64,000 bases of DNA from positions 3,038,001 to 3,102,000 of the forward strand of contig NZ_JAFBCB010000001.1 of the NCBI RefSeq assembly GCF_016907455.1. The letters are read 5' to 3'. Below the pieces are notes generated by a model. It saw nothing but the letters and a program-made list of their open reading frames with translations. It did not search any database and had not been told where the DNA came from. Positions 17,891-27,017 of this stretch are shown in pieces; the stretch's first letter is position 1, and each line of letters begins with the position of its first letter. A program made the position numbers and the translations under genes. This DNA is from Brachybacterium muris. Its GTDB lineage: Bacteria; Actinomycetota; Actinomycetes; Actinomycetales; Dermabacteraceae.

Positions 17891-17933
17891 GAGGCACGAA
17901 AGTTTGTCGGAATGGCGCACTCATTCCGACAAG
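17891..17933. repeat. Hairpin-bearing direct repeat, right copy
   Basis: It repeats GAGGCACGAA (17891-17900) and then forms an 11-base perfect stem, TTGTCGGAATG (17904-17914) with CATTCCGACAA (17922-17932), loop of 7. The stop codon of the leftward methyltransferase gene lies inside the right arm (17921-17923). Confidence 0.75.
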
Positions 17934-18626
17934 TATTCGGGCGTGGGACTGGAGGAACGTCCCTCAGCGAGCCGATACACGAACAGGTCGGTGCGGTACG
18001 GGAGGCCGACCACACTGCCCGGGGCGTGCCCCAGGTGCTCATGGAGGTACCAGTCGAGGTTCGCGAGCACCCTCTGGCAGCGCTCCTCGGTGGCGGTGAT
18101 GACGTAGCTGCGGGTGCAGGCCAGGTCGATCAAGTCGTACGTGAGAAGGGGGTCCTCCCAGCGATGCACCACCCGGTCCACCAGCTCGAGCTCAGGGCCG
18201 ACGGTGGGCTGGAAGTCCTCGCGCTGCACGTCGCCTGCGTGCATGATCCGGGAGAGTCGGTGCACCCATGGGATGGTCACATCCATCGTGTTCCACACCA
18301 GCGCGAGCACACCCCCGGGCGCGAGCAGCCTCGCCACCTCGGCGGTTGCGGCCGGGGCATTGAACCAGTGCCAGGCCTGCGCCACGGTGACGAGGCCCGC
18401 GCCGGCGGCGGGCAGGCCGGTCGATTCTGCGCGTGCGACATGAGTGGTGAGCTGCGCGGCCGACGGGCCGGCCTGGGTGGTGAGCTGCGCGGCTGACGGG
18501 CCAGCCTGGGTGGTGAATATTCGCCTCGCTGGGGTCCGCTGATCGAGGGTTCGGGTGCCACGTCGCTGCCGTAGCGGTGGCGTCGTTCGGGACCACCAGT
18601 GGTGTCGTTGGGGCCGCTCTGTCTAC

Positions 18627-18667
18627 GCTCCTTCCGCCGTGTGTATAGGGCACGCGGCGGAAGGAGC
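18627..18667 (+). promoter_or_regulatory. istA leader hairpin that sequesters the ribosome-binding site (copy 2)
   Basis: Identical to the copy 1 hairpin: a 13-base perfect stem extended to 17 with one G-T pair, loop TATAGGG, and the istA Shine-Dalgarno in the 3' arm. Confidence 0.65.
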
Positions 18668-18675
18668 AATCTGGA

Positions 18676-20238
18676 ATGGTACGGAAGATCAGGGCGAAGC
18701 TGGTGCTCCAGCTGCGCGCAGAAGGTCTGTCGGGGCGAGCGATTTCGTCCTCGCAGGGCATGTCCCGCAAGTCCGTGAGGGCGGTGTTCGAGGCCGCTGA
18801 CGCTGCAGGGATCGGGTGGGGCGATATCGCGGACGTCGCCGATGAGCAGGTGTATGCCCGGTTGTTCCCGGGCCGGGGCGAGCACGAGAGCGTGTTCGCA
18901 CAGCCGGACTGGGAACAGGTCCATCGAGAGATGGCCAGGGTCGGCGTGACGCTGAAGCTGTTGCACGGCGAGTACTTCGACGCGACCACGGCGGCTGGGG
19001 ATCCGGCGATGGGGTATGACCGGTTTTGCCGCACCTACCAGCACCACGTCATGGTCACCGGTGCCGCTTCGAGAGTCGGTCACAAGGCCGGCCAGAGCGT
19101 GGAGGTCGACTGGTCCGGCCCCACGATGGAGCTGGCCGATCCGGTCACCGGCGAGGTCTCGAAGGTGTTCTTGTTCGTTGCCTGCCTGCCTTTTTCTCGT
19201 TACGCGTTCTGCTTCCCGGCGCTGGATATGCGCCAGGAGTCCTGGCTGCGAGCGCACGTAGCGATGTTCGAGGCGCTGGGCGGGACGGTCCCGAGGATCG
19301 TTCCGGACAACCTCAAGACCGGTGTGGTGAAGCACCCCCGCGAGGGCGAGATCGTCCTGAACGATGCGTATCGCGAGATGGCAGCGCATTACTCGGCGGC
19401 GGTGCTCCCGGGGAGGGTGCGGAAACCGAAAGACAAGGCGAGCGTGGAGAACACCGTCGCGCACGTCGCGACCTGGGTCATCGCCGGGCTGCGGGATCAG
19501 CGATTCACGTCCCTGCCCGAACTTGCAGCCGCCATCGGGCAGCGGATGGAGGCCTATAACGCGGAGCCGTTCCAGAAGCGGCCCGGATCCCGCGCCAGCG
19601 TGTTCGACGCGGAGGAGCGGCCGCTGCTGACGCCGCTGCCGGCGGTGCCCTACGAGATCTCGACATGGCACTACGGACGACGAGTGGGCAGGAACGGGCA
19701 CGTCACGTTCGCGCGGAACTTCTACTCCGCGCCGTTCGCGCACATCGGCGCGAAGGTCGATCTGCGCATCACGGCCCGGACGCTGGAGATCTATCAGGGC
19801 AGCCAGCGACTGACCAGTCACCTGCTGCTCCCGGAGACCGCGAGCAATGAGTACCGCACCAACGACGCGGACCTACCTGCGGGCGAGCGTTTCCAGGCCT
19901 GGGACGCGCAGAGGGTGCGGGCGTGGGCAGATCGGGTCGGGCCGGCCACGGTGATCGTGATCCAGCGGATCTTCGAGTCCGTGCCGATCGTGGAACAGGG
20001 CCTGGATCCCGCGTTGGCGGTGCTACGGCTCTCTCGCCGCTTCTCCGTAGATCGGGTCGAGGCGGCCTGCGCACTCGCGCTGACGGGACGGGTCCGTTCA
20101 CCGCGCTATGCGCATCTGCACCCGATCTTGGCCACCGGGCAGGACAAGGTCGCCGCCCTGCGTCCACCCCGCGAGGAACCCGCGGAAGACGGCGGATACG
20201 TCCGTGGCGCCGACTACTACGCCGGAGGTGTCCGGTGA
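18676..20238 (+). CDS. istA: IS21-family transposase IstA (copy 2)
   Basis: 520 residues with the same sequence as the copy 1 product, including the HTH, the DDE residues (VDWSGP, VPDNLK, SVENTV) and the GTGA overlap with istB. The copy is intact and presumably active. It lies antisense to the methyltransferase gene that it interrupts. Confidence 0.95.
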   Translation: MVRKIRAKLVLQLRAEGLSGRAISSSQGMSRKSVRAVFEAADAAGIGWGDIADVADEQVYARLFPGRGEHESVFAQPDWEQVHREMARVGVTLKLLHGEYFDATTAAGDPAMGYDRFCRTYQHHVMVTGAASRVGHKAGQSVEVDWSGPTMELADPVTGEVSKVFLFVACLPFSRYAFCFPALDMRQESWLRAHVAMFEALGGTVPRIVPDNLKTGVVKHPREGEIVLNDAYREMAAHYSAAVLPGRVRKPKDKASVENTVAHVATWVIAGLRDQRFTSLPELAAAIGQRMEAYNAEPFQKRPGSRASVFDAEERPLLTPLPAVPYEISTWHYGRRVGRNGHVTFARNFYSAPFAHIGAKVDLRITARTLEIYQGSQRLTSHLLLPETASNEYRTNDADLPAGERFQAWDAQRVRAWADRVGPATVIVIQRIFESVPIVEQGLDPALAVLRLSRRFSVDRVEAACALALTGRVRSPRYAHLHPILATGQDKVAALRPPREEPAEDGGYVRGADYYAGGVR

Positions 20239-20981
20239 GCGTGATCGATAACGACACGAAGCGGAAGCTGCGCGAGATGGGCGCGACCGCGCTGCTGGAC
20301 GCGATCGATGCCCAGGATGAGGCTCACGTGCTGGGGATGTCGTTCCAGGAACGGCTCCAGCTGATCGTGGACGAGGCGCATTCCATCTTCAATCATGGAA
20401 AGGTCGAGGGTCTGATCCGCCGGGCGGGGCTGCGTTATCCCGGAGCGGACCTGCGGCGGCTGGATCTGGTCGAGGAACGGGGACTGAACCGGAACGTGAT
20501 CGCGCAACTGGCAACCTGCTCCTTCATCCAGCGGCAACAGAACGTGGTCTTCCAGGGCTTCACCGGCTCAGGGAAGTCCTACCTCGGCTGCGCGCTGGCG
20601 AAGCAGGCCTGCCAGCACCGGCTCCGAGCCCACTACATCCGAATGCCCGACCTCGAAGAGGCCTGGGCCCTGGCAAAGGACAAGCCGCAGGGCCAGACGA
20701 AGTTCCTGCGGAAGTACTCCACGTTCTCGCTGCTGGTGATCGACGAGTGGCTGCTGGACCATCCTGACGAGGGAATGCGTTCGATGCTGCTGGAACTGCT
20801 CGAGCGCCGCTATGACACCGGCTCGACCGTGTTCTGCACCCAGTACCCGAAGAAGGACTGGCACGCCCGGCTCGGTGGAGCAGTCCACGCCGATGCGATC
20901 ATGGACCGCATCGTGCACAACACAATCTGGATCGACACCGGCGACAGGAACATGCGAGAACACACCGCACTGCCCCAGTGA
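20235..20981 (+). CDS. istB: IS21-family helper ATPase IstB (copy 2)
   Basis: 248 residues with the same sequence as the copy 1 product: Walker A GFTGSGKSY, Walker B LLVIDEW. Start GTG is embedded in the istA stop. Intact. Confidence 0.95.
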   Translation: MSVIDNDTKRKLREMGATALLDAIDAQDEAHVLGMSFQERLQLIVDEAHSIFNHGKVEGLIRRAGLRYPGADLRRLDLVEERGLNRNVIAQLATCSFIQRQQNVVFQGFTGSGKSYLGCALAKQACQHRLRAHYIRMPDLEEAWALAKDKPQGQTKFLRKYSTFSLLVIDEWLLDHPDEGMRSMLLELLERRYDTGSTVFCTQYPKKDWHARLGGAVHADAIMDRIVHNTIWIDTGDRNMREHTALPQ

Positions 20982-21619
20982 CCCGATGCCGGCGGGAGCC
21001 AGTGGTCCCCACCGCGGCGGCTACTGGCCCCCGTCGGCACGATCGGCGGTCCCCAAGAGCAAGATTCGGTGGCTCCCACGACTACGAATACTCAGGTGGT
21101 GAGCTGCGCGGCTGACGGGACGGCCGCATCGCTGCAGGCCGGCGCGGCCGAGGTCGCCGACGGCCCGCGGCGTCGAGCGGTCTCGAGCATGGCCTCGCTG
21201 GTGTCCACAGCGGTGACGGCACAGCCGCCGTCCACGAGCGCCCAGGAGAGCTTGCCGGTGCCGGCGCCGAGATCGACCACGCGGAGGGGGCCGGCAGAGG
21301 TGACGTGGTCCAGGGCAGTGGACGCGGAGTCGGGAGTGGTGGACGAAGGGGCGGGAGTGGTGGACGCGGGGTCAGGTGTGCCCGCAGCCCGGTCGGTGGC
21401 GAGAGCGGGACCGGGAGCGGGAGCGTGAGCGTGAGCGTGAGCGGCGGAGAGGATCGCGTCGATCACCGGGCCCGGGTACCCGGGGCGCAGCCGGTCGTAG
21501 TCCTCCCCCTGGTCGGCGAACGCCTCTGCCAGCGAGCTCTTGCGCTCCGCACTTCGGAAACGTGGTTCGTTGCGCGCGGAGACCGGCGGGACCGGCGGAT
21601 GCAGGGGGTCCATCGACTC

Positions 21620-22048
21620 TCACCCGGGGAGCAGGAAGTACACGGCGGCTGTCCCGAGGTTGATCACCATGGCCAAGGTGCACAGGGTGATGGCCCGGTC
21701 CAGCACGGTGCGGCGGGGGGTGAGCACCGCTGGCGATGCGTGCGGGGCCTCACCCTGCCCGGAGCGTTCACGACCCTTGGCGCGCACTCCGATCACCAGC
21801 GCCACCAGGGAGAGCAGCAGCGCCACCGTCGGCGCGATCGCCCACGGCAGCGGGGACAGGTCCCACTGCGGCCTCGGGTCGGGGCCGGCTCCCGTGTGCG
21901 GCATGTAGTAGTCAATCCGTGCCATCGCCACGACCATCCCGATCCCGAGGACGGAGAACAGCGCGGTCAGTCCAGCGCTGTACAGCACGGCCACTGCCGG
22001 CACCGGCGTGCCCCGGCTGCGGCGGCGCTCAGGATTCTGCATGGTCAT
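21620..22048 (-). CDS. Small integral membrane protein, unknown function
   Basis: 142 residues with three clear hydrophobic segments (AVAVLYSAGLTALFSVLGIG, IAPTVALLLSLVALVIGV, ITLCTLAMVINLGTAAVYFL) separated by polar loops; the first external loop is Pro-rich and acidic. The ATG overlaps the stop of the ABC exporter gene (ATGA), so it belongs to that operon and could be an accessory subunit. I do not recognise the family. Confidence 0.75.
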   Translation of the reverse strand: MTMQNPERRRSRGTPVPAVAVLYSAGLTALFSVLGIGMVVAMARIDYYMPHTGAGPDPRPQWDLSPLPWAIAPTVALLLSLVALVIGVRAKGRERSGQGEAPHASPAVLTPRRTVLDRAITLCTLAMVINLGTAAVYFLLPG

Positions 22049-23937
22049 CGGTCTTCCCTGTGCGCCACCCAGGAGTGGTGCAGTCCGGCGTAGATGCCTC
22101 CTGGCAGGTTCACCAGTTCGGCGTGGGTGCCGTGCTCGGCCAGGTGCCCGTCATCCAGCACCAGGATCTGGTGGGCGCGCTCGGCGGTGGAGAGGCGGTG
22201 GGCGATGGTGAGGGTGGTGCGGCCGCGGGCCAGGCCGTCGATGGCCTGCTGGAGGCGCACGTCGGCCGCGGGGTCCACGGCGCTGGTGGCCTCGTCCAGC
22301 ACGATCACGTCGGGATCGGCGAGGTAGGCGCGGGCCAGGGCCACCAGCTGCCGCTCCCCCGCGCTGAGTGACTCGCCGCGCTGCCCCACGGGGGTGTCCA
22401 GTCCTTCGGGAAGGCCCTCGCACCAGGGGCCGAGCCCGAGTTCGTCCATGGCCTGCAGCATGTCCTCGCGGGTGGCGTCAGGGCGGCCGTAGGCGAGGTT
22501 GCCGGCCACGGAGGTGTCGAACAGGAAGCCGTCCTGCGGGACCATGACCACGCGGTCACGCAGCGAGGAGTACGGGATCAGCGGCAGCGGCACCCCGCCG
22601 ATGCGGATCTCACCGGAGGCGGGGTCCATCATGCGGGTGAGCAGCTTGGCCAGGGTGGTCTTGCCGCTGCCGGTCTCGCCGACGATGGCGATGTGGCTGC
22701 CGGCGGGGACGTCCACGTCGATGCCGTGCAGCACCTCGGGCCCATCGGGGTAGGCGTAGCGCACCTGGTCCACCTCGATGCCCAGGCCGCCCTCGGGCAG
22801 GGCGCGCACACCAGGCACGGGGGCGGTGCGGCGGCCGGTGTGGGGGTCCATGGCGCCGGCCGGGTCGGCCACATCGGCCGGGGTGTCCAGCACGCCCAGC
22901 ACGCGCCTCCAACCGGCCACGGCGTTCTGGGCCTCCGAGAGCATCTCGATGCCCATCCGCACCGGCATGCTGAACAGGGACACCAGGAACACGAAGGCGA
23001 CCACGCCGCCGGCGGTGAGGTCGGCCCCCGGCAGGTCTAGGCCAAGGGCGCCGGTGCCCAGCAGCACGCCCACCACCACCACGACGGCGGTGGCGAGCCC
23101 GTCTCCCATCTCGGAGAGGAAGAACGATGCCGACTGGGGTCGCAGCACGGAGAACTGGGCGTTGCGCACCTCGCGCACGCGGTCCACCTGGCTGCGGCGG
23201 GTGCGCTCCTCGATGCCGTAGGCGCGCACGGTGGCCGAGCCCACCAGGGCCTCGGAGACCGAGCCCAGCATGCTGCCCACGGCAGTGCGCACCCGCTGGT
23301 AGCGGGCACGGATGCGCTTCTGCAGGGCACTGAGGAGGAAGAAGATCGGCAGGTAGCACAGCCACACCACCAGGGCCAGTGGCCAGGAGTACACGGCCAT
23401 CACGCCGGTGGCGAGCACCAGCTGCATGCTCATCACCACCAGCATGATCCCGCCGAAGCTCATGAATGTGCTGACGGTGTCCACGTCGCTGGTGACGCGG
23501 GAGACCAGGGCGCCGCGCTGCTCGGTGCCCTGGGTGAGCAGGGACAGGTCGTGGATGTGGCGGAAGGCGCGGGTGCGCAGCGTCGCCAGGGCCGTCTCCG
23601 CCATCCGGAACAGGCGGCGGTTCATCAGCATGTTGCAGCCGGCCGTCACCAGCAGCGCGCAGGCGGCGATCCCGGCGGCGGTGGCGACGAAGCGCAGGTC
23701 CGGCGTGGCCGGTTCGATGATGCCGGTGTCCAGGATGTTCTGCACGGAGATGGGGATCACCACGCGCCCGGCGGTGGCGACCATCGCCAGCAGCAGGGTG
23801 ATCCACACCCCGGCCAGGGCCTCCGGGGTCAGGGCGAGGCCGCGGCGCACGGTGGCCAGCGCCGACTCGTCGTTGGTGGTCTCCGAGCCGAGGCGGGAGG
23901 AGGCTGGGGTGGGCTTGGTATCGGCGTCGGAGCTCAT
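22045..23937 (-). CDS. ABC exporter half-transporter with canonical ATPase site (second pair)
   Basis: 630 residues: a membrane domain with about six helices and an ABC domain. Walker A GETGSGKTT, signature LSAGERQLV, Walker B VIVLDEATSAVD (catalytic Glu kept), switch His in TIAHRLSTA. It pairs with the upstream gene, whose Walker B is degenerate, so the two should form a heterodimeric exporter. The ATG overlaps the partner's stop (ATGA). Substrate unknown. Confidence 0.9.
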   Translation of the reverse strand: MSSDADTKPTPASSRLGSETTNDESALATVRRGLALTPEALAGVWITLLLAMVATAGRVVIPISVQNILDTGIIEPATPDLRFVATAAGIAACALLVTAGCNMLMNRRLFRMAETALATLRTRAFRHIHDLSLLTQGTEQRGALVSRVTSDVDTVSTFMSFGGIMLVVMSMQLVLATGVMAVYSWPLALVVWLCYLPIFFLLSALQKRIRARYQRVRTAVGSMLGSVSEALVGSATVRAYGIEERTRRSQVDRVREVRNAQFSVLRPQSASFFLSEMGDGLATAVVVVVGVLLGTGALGLDLPGADLTAGGVVAFVFLVSLFSMPVRMGIEMLSEAQNAVAGWRRVLGVLDTPADVADPAGAMDPHTGRRTAPVPGVRALPEGGLGIEVDQVRYAYPDGPEVLHGIDVDVPAGSHIAIVGETGSGKTTLAKLLTRMMDPASGEIRIGGVPLPLIPYSSLRDRVVMVPQDGFLFDTSVAGNLAYGRPDATREDMLQAMDELGLGPWCEGLPEGLDTPVGQRGESLSAGERQLVALARAYLADPDVIVLDEATSAVDPAADVRLQQAIDGLARGRTTLTIAHRLSTAERAHQILVLDDGHLAEHGTHAELVNLPGGIYAGLHHSWVAHREDR

Positions 23938-25892
23938 CCGTGCGACTCCATCAGGTCGTGGGCGATCGCGGCCTCGTCGTAGGCGTCCACCAGGGCCCGG
24001 TACTCGGCGCTGCGGGTGCGCACCTCGGTGTGGGTGCCCTGGGCGGCAACGGTGCCGTGGTCCAGGAACACCACGTGGTCGGCCAGGGAGATGGTGGACT
24101 TGCGGTAGGCGATCATCAGCAGTGTGGAGGCGGTCATCTCGCGCCTGATCCCGTCGAGGATGGCGAGCTCCACGCTGGGGTCGCAGGCGCTGGTGGCGTC
24201 GTCGAGGATCAGCAGGCGGGGCCGGCGGGCCAGGGCCCTGGCCAGGGCGATCCGCTGTCGCTGCCCGCCGGAGAGGGAGCCGCCGCGCTCCCCGAGCTGC
24301 GCGTCCAGGCCGCCGGGCAGGGCGTCGACGAAGCCGTCGGCCTGGGCCACGCGCAGCGCCCATCGGATGGTGTCCTCGTCGATGTCCTCGCCGAGGGTGA
24401 TGTTCTCGCGCACGGAGGCGTCGAACACGAATGCCTGCTGCAGCACCAGGGCGACGTCGCTGGTGAGGGCGTCGGCGGTAAGGGAGCGCAGGTCGGCGCC
24501 GTCCAGGGCCACCCGGCCGTCGGTGGGGTCCAGTAGCCGGGCGGCCAGCAGTGCCACGGTGGACTTGCCGGAGCCTGTGGCGCCGACGACGGCGAGCACG
24601 CGCGTGCCGGCTGCGGGATCGGCGGTCAGGGACACGCCCCTGACGGCCTCGCTGATGCGCACGTGCTGGTCGGCGGCGCTGGCGGTGCGGCCCAGGATCC
24701 GGGTCTCGGGATCGTCGCGGTAGGTGAAGGAGACGTCCTCGAAGCTGAGGCGGCCGGGCCCGGCGGGCAGCTGGTTGGGGCCGTAGGTGCGCTCCTGGGT
24801 GACGTCGAGGATCTGCTGGACGCGCCCGCCGCCGACGACGGTGCGGGACAGGTCCCCCAGCACCCAGCCGAAGGAGCGGATCGGCAGGGACATCAGGGTG
24901 AACAGGTAGGCGACCTCCACCAGTTGGCCGGTGCTCAGGTGGCCCTCGCCGATCCGCCAGGCGCCCAGCACGGCGACCGCCAGGATGCCCAGGTTGGGCA
25001 GGGCGTCGATCAGCGGGTCGAACCAGCCGCGCACGTAGCCGAAGCGGATGCCGTTGCGGCGCAGCTCCTCGGCGGCGCGGGTGAAGCGCTGCTCCTCGAT
25101 GTCCTCACGGCCCAGGGACTTCACCACGTTGGCGCCGTCGAAGGACTCGTGGGCGATCTCGGCGACCTCGGCGCGCAGCCGCTGGGACTGCACGGCGATG
25201 GGGGCGGCGTAGCGCTGCAGCAGCACGTTGAGGATGATCAGCGCCACGATCAGCGCCAGCATCACCAGCAGGATCACTGGGTCGATGCGCCACACCACCG
25301 CGATCGCGTACACCAGCATCACCACGGTGGACAGCGCGAACGGGAACGCGGCCATCGCGAAGAAGGTGGCCTCCACGTCGGAGTGCACGGAGCTCAGCAG
25401 GGTGCCGGTGGACTGGCGGCGGTGCCACAGCAGCGGGACCTTCGCGTACACGGCGGCGATGCGCTCGCGGTACAGGCGGAACAGGTCGTACTGGGTGGCG
25501 GCGGCGAACACGCGGCGCACCACCACCGAGACGGCACGGGCCACGCCGATGCCCAGGATCGCGAGGCCGCCGCCTGCCAGCAGGGCCGGGCTGGCTCGAC
25601 CGGCCTCGAAGGAGGGCACCACCACGTCCTCCGTGACGCGGCCGATGATCGCGGAGGTCGCGATCTGCAGCAGGGCGAAGCCGATCGCGCCGGCCACGGC
25701 GAGGGTGAACCAGCCCTTCTGCTCCCAGGATCCCTTGATCAGGCGCTTCAGTCCGGGGATCAGGACGGCGGGGTGCTGCCGGTCCAGGGGTGCGGGGCGG
25801 GCGGGGGTGGTGCCAGAGCGAGCGGGAGCCTGGACGGGGTCGGGCTGGGTGGTGTCTGGCTGGGCGGGGGTGGTGCGGGGTCTGTCGGTCAT
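23934..25892 (-). CDS. ABC exporter half-transporter with degenerate ATPase site (second pair)
   Basis: 652 residues: a Pro/Thr/Gln-rich N-terminal tail of ~45 residues, a six-helix membrane domain, and an ABC domain with Walker A GATGSGKST, signature LSGGQRQRI and Walker B LLILDDATSACD, in which Asp replaces the catalytic Glu; the switch position reads MIAYRKSTI, with Tyr instead of His. Both changes agree with a non-catalytic nucleotide site. The start ATG overlaps the DUF456 gene stop. The long tail is not conserved-looking, so a later start is possible. Confidence 0.9.
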   Translation of the reverse strand: MTDRPRTTPAQPDTTQPDPVQAPARSGTTPARPAPLDRQHPAVLIPGLKRLIKGSWEQKGWFTLAVAGAIGFALLQIATSAIIGRVTEDVVVPSFEAGRASPALLAGGGLAILGIGVARAVSVVVRRVFAAATQYDLFRLYRERIAAVYAKVPLLWHRRQSTGTLLSSVHSDVEATFFAMAAFPFALSTVVMLVYAIAVVWRIDPVILLVMLALIVALIILNVLLQRYAAPIAVQSQRLRAEVAEIAHESFDGANVVKSLGREDIEEQRFTRAAEELRRNGIRFGYVRGWFDPLIDALPNLGILAVAVLGAWRIGEGHLSTGQLVEVAYLFTLMSLPIRSFGWVLGDLSRTVVGGGRVQQILDVTQERTYGPNQLPAGPGRLSFEDVSFTYRDDPETRILGRTASAADQHVRISEAVRGVSLTADPAAGTRVLAVVGATGSGKSTVALLAARLLDPTDGRVALDGADLRSLTADALTSDVALVLQQAFVFDASVRENITLGEDIDEDTIRWALRVAQADGFVDALPGGLDAQLGERGGSLSGGQRQRIALARALARRPRLLILDDATSACDPSVELAILDGIRREMTASTLLMIAYRKSTISLADHVVFLDHGTVAAQGTHTEVRTRSAEYRALVDAYDEAAIAHDLMESHG

Positions 25893-26398
25893 GCGTTCAT
25901 GAAGTGGAGGACCACCGCGATCGCGAAGGTGATGGTGGACAGCATCGCGAGCGTGAACTCGATGGCGATGCCGATGCCGAGGGCCTTGATCGCCACCCAG
26001 GCGGAGCTCAGGCCCCGCTTCCAGTCCTTCAACCGCACTGCCTCGGAGACGTACAGGCCGGCCAGGAAGCCGATGGGCAGGCCCAGGAAGGGGATCACGA
26101 AGATGCCCACGATGCCGCTGGCGATGCCCACGAGGATCGGCCAGGTGGGCACCTCGTGCCGCTGCAGGCGCCTGCCGGTGAGCACGTAGCTGGTGGTCAT
26201 ACCGGCGATGCCCAGCACGGCGATGATCGCGAACGCCACCCAGGAGGTCCAGCTGCCGGTCACGATCGACCAGATCAGGGTGGCGATGATGATGGTGATG
26301 GTGCCGGGCAGCACCGGCAGCACGATGCCGCACAGGCCCACCACGTAGGCGAGGGCCACCAGCACGGTGACGATGATCTGCAGGGACATGGTGTCCAC
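25889..26398 (-). CDS. DUF456 family membrane protein
   Basis: 169 residues with four to five hydrophobic segments and Gly-rich turns typical of DUF456 (GLCGIVLPVLPGT, GIFVIPFLGLPIGFLAGLYV). The start is taken as GTG (VDTMSLQ), because GGAGGA lies 4-5 bases upstream; the ATG three codons later is the alternative. It is the first gene of the operon that continues into the heterodimeric ABC exporter (ATGA overlap). Function of DUF456 is unknown. Confidence 0.82.
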   Translation of the reverse strand: MDTMSLQIIVTVLVALAYVVGLCGIVLPVLPGTITIIIATLIWSIVTGSWTSWVAFAIIAVLGIAGMTTSYVLTGRRLQRHEVPTWPILVGIASGIVGIFVIPFLGLPIGFLAGLYVSEAVRLKDWKRGLSSAWVAIKALGIGIAIEFTLAMLSTITFAIAVVLHFMNA

Positions 26399-26606
26399 GG
26401 GTCCTCCGAGGGGATGGGGTGGGGTGGCCCGCACGGTGAGGCGGGTGGCACGACAGGCCGACGGCCCGACCGGCTGGCATCGCGACGTGCTCCGGCACGG
26501 GCCCGCATTCATCCTAGTTGTCGGGCGGGGAACGCACCCACGACCGGACTTCCTACGATGGACGCACGACACCAGCAGTCACAGCCGCGGGAAGGCGGGG
26601 ACCGGC

Positions 26607-27017
26607 ATGACGATCAGGTACAGCGTGCTCTCGCGGCGCAGCATGGTCGGGTTGATCGCGGGCAGTGCGGCCCTGCTGATGACGGGATGCACCGACGATG
26701 CGGCCGAGGAGCGGATGGCGCAGGTGGGCGTGCCGCGCGAGTCACCCTCCGGCGAGGTCTCAGCCACCGTCGTGGAGGACGGCGACGTGCTGCGGCCGGT
26801 GATCCTCGACGGTTCTGGCATGGAGCTGTGGCGCGATGACCTCCCCCATGTGGAGCGCTACGTCCCCGGGGTGCTGTGGGAGCAGGACGCGGACGTGCTG
26901 TGGATCCTGTCCACCGACCACGGCAACGCCAGCGTGCGCCAGGACGCAGACGGCACCTGGGTGAAGACGATGGGATCCGACGGCATGCCGGAGGACGTGG
27001 CCGAGCTGGCTCGCTGA
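26607..27017 (+). CDS. Small secreted lipoprotein, unknown function
   Basis: 136 residues. The N-terminus has the form of a lipoprotein signal: basic RYSVLSRRS, hydrophobic MVGLIAGSAALLM, lipobox MTGC. The mature part is acidic with WRDDLPHVERYVPGVLWEQD and VLWILSTDHGN; no domain is recognised. The ATG is preceded by AAGGCGGGG, and a -10 TACGAT is at 26554-26559. Its stop directly abuts the stop of the convergent molybdate transporter gene. Confidence 0.75.
   Translation: MTIRYSVLSRRSMVGLIAGSAALLMTGCTDDAAEERMAQVGVPRESPSGEVSATVVEDGDVLRPVILDGSGMELWRDDLPHVERYVPGVLWEQDADVLWILSTDHGNASVRQDADGTWVKTMGSDGMPEDVAELAR

Larger units (their letters stand above)
18514..21094 (+). mobile_element. IS21-family insertion sequence, copy 2 (2581 bp)
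   Basis: Same termini, length and gene content as copy 1, 10,052 bases further along and in the same orientation. The 5-bp target duplication is GGTGG (18509-18513 and 21095-21099), different from that of copy 1, so the two are independent insertions. No sequence difference from copy 1 was seen by eye. Confidence 0.96.
17921..21613 (-). pseudogene. Class I SAM-dependent methyltransferase, split by IS21-family insertion
   Basis: The 5' part (21613-21095) reads from MDPLHPP through AFADQGEDYDRLRPGYP to the SAM motif LRVVDLGAGTGKLSWAL and the acidic-strand motif VTAVDTSEAML, with an Ala-His/Pro/Thr-rich insertion between. The 3' part (18513-17921) continues in the same frame after removal of the element and one GGTGG: VTVAQAWHWFNAP, VARLLAPGGVLALVWN, ending YLSE. 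The insertion lies in an internal tandem repeat encoding PSAAQLTTQAG (about three copies). The family is a YcgJ/UbiE-like methyltransferase; the substrate is unknown. It follows the 142-residue membrane protein gene by 6 bases. Confidence 0.9.
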
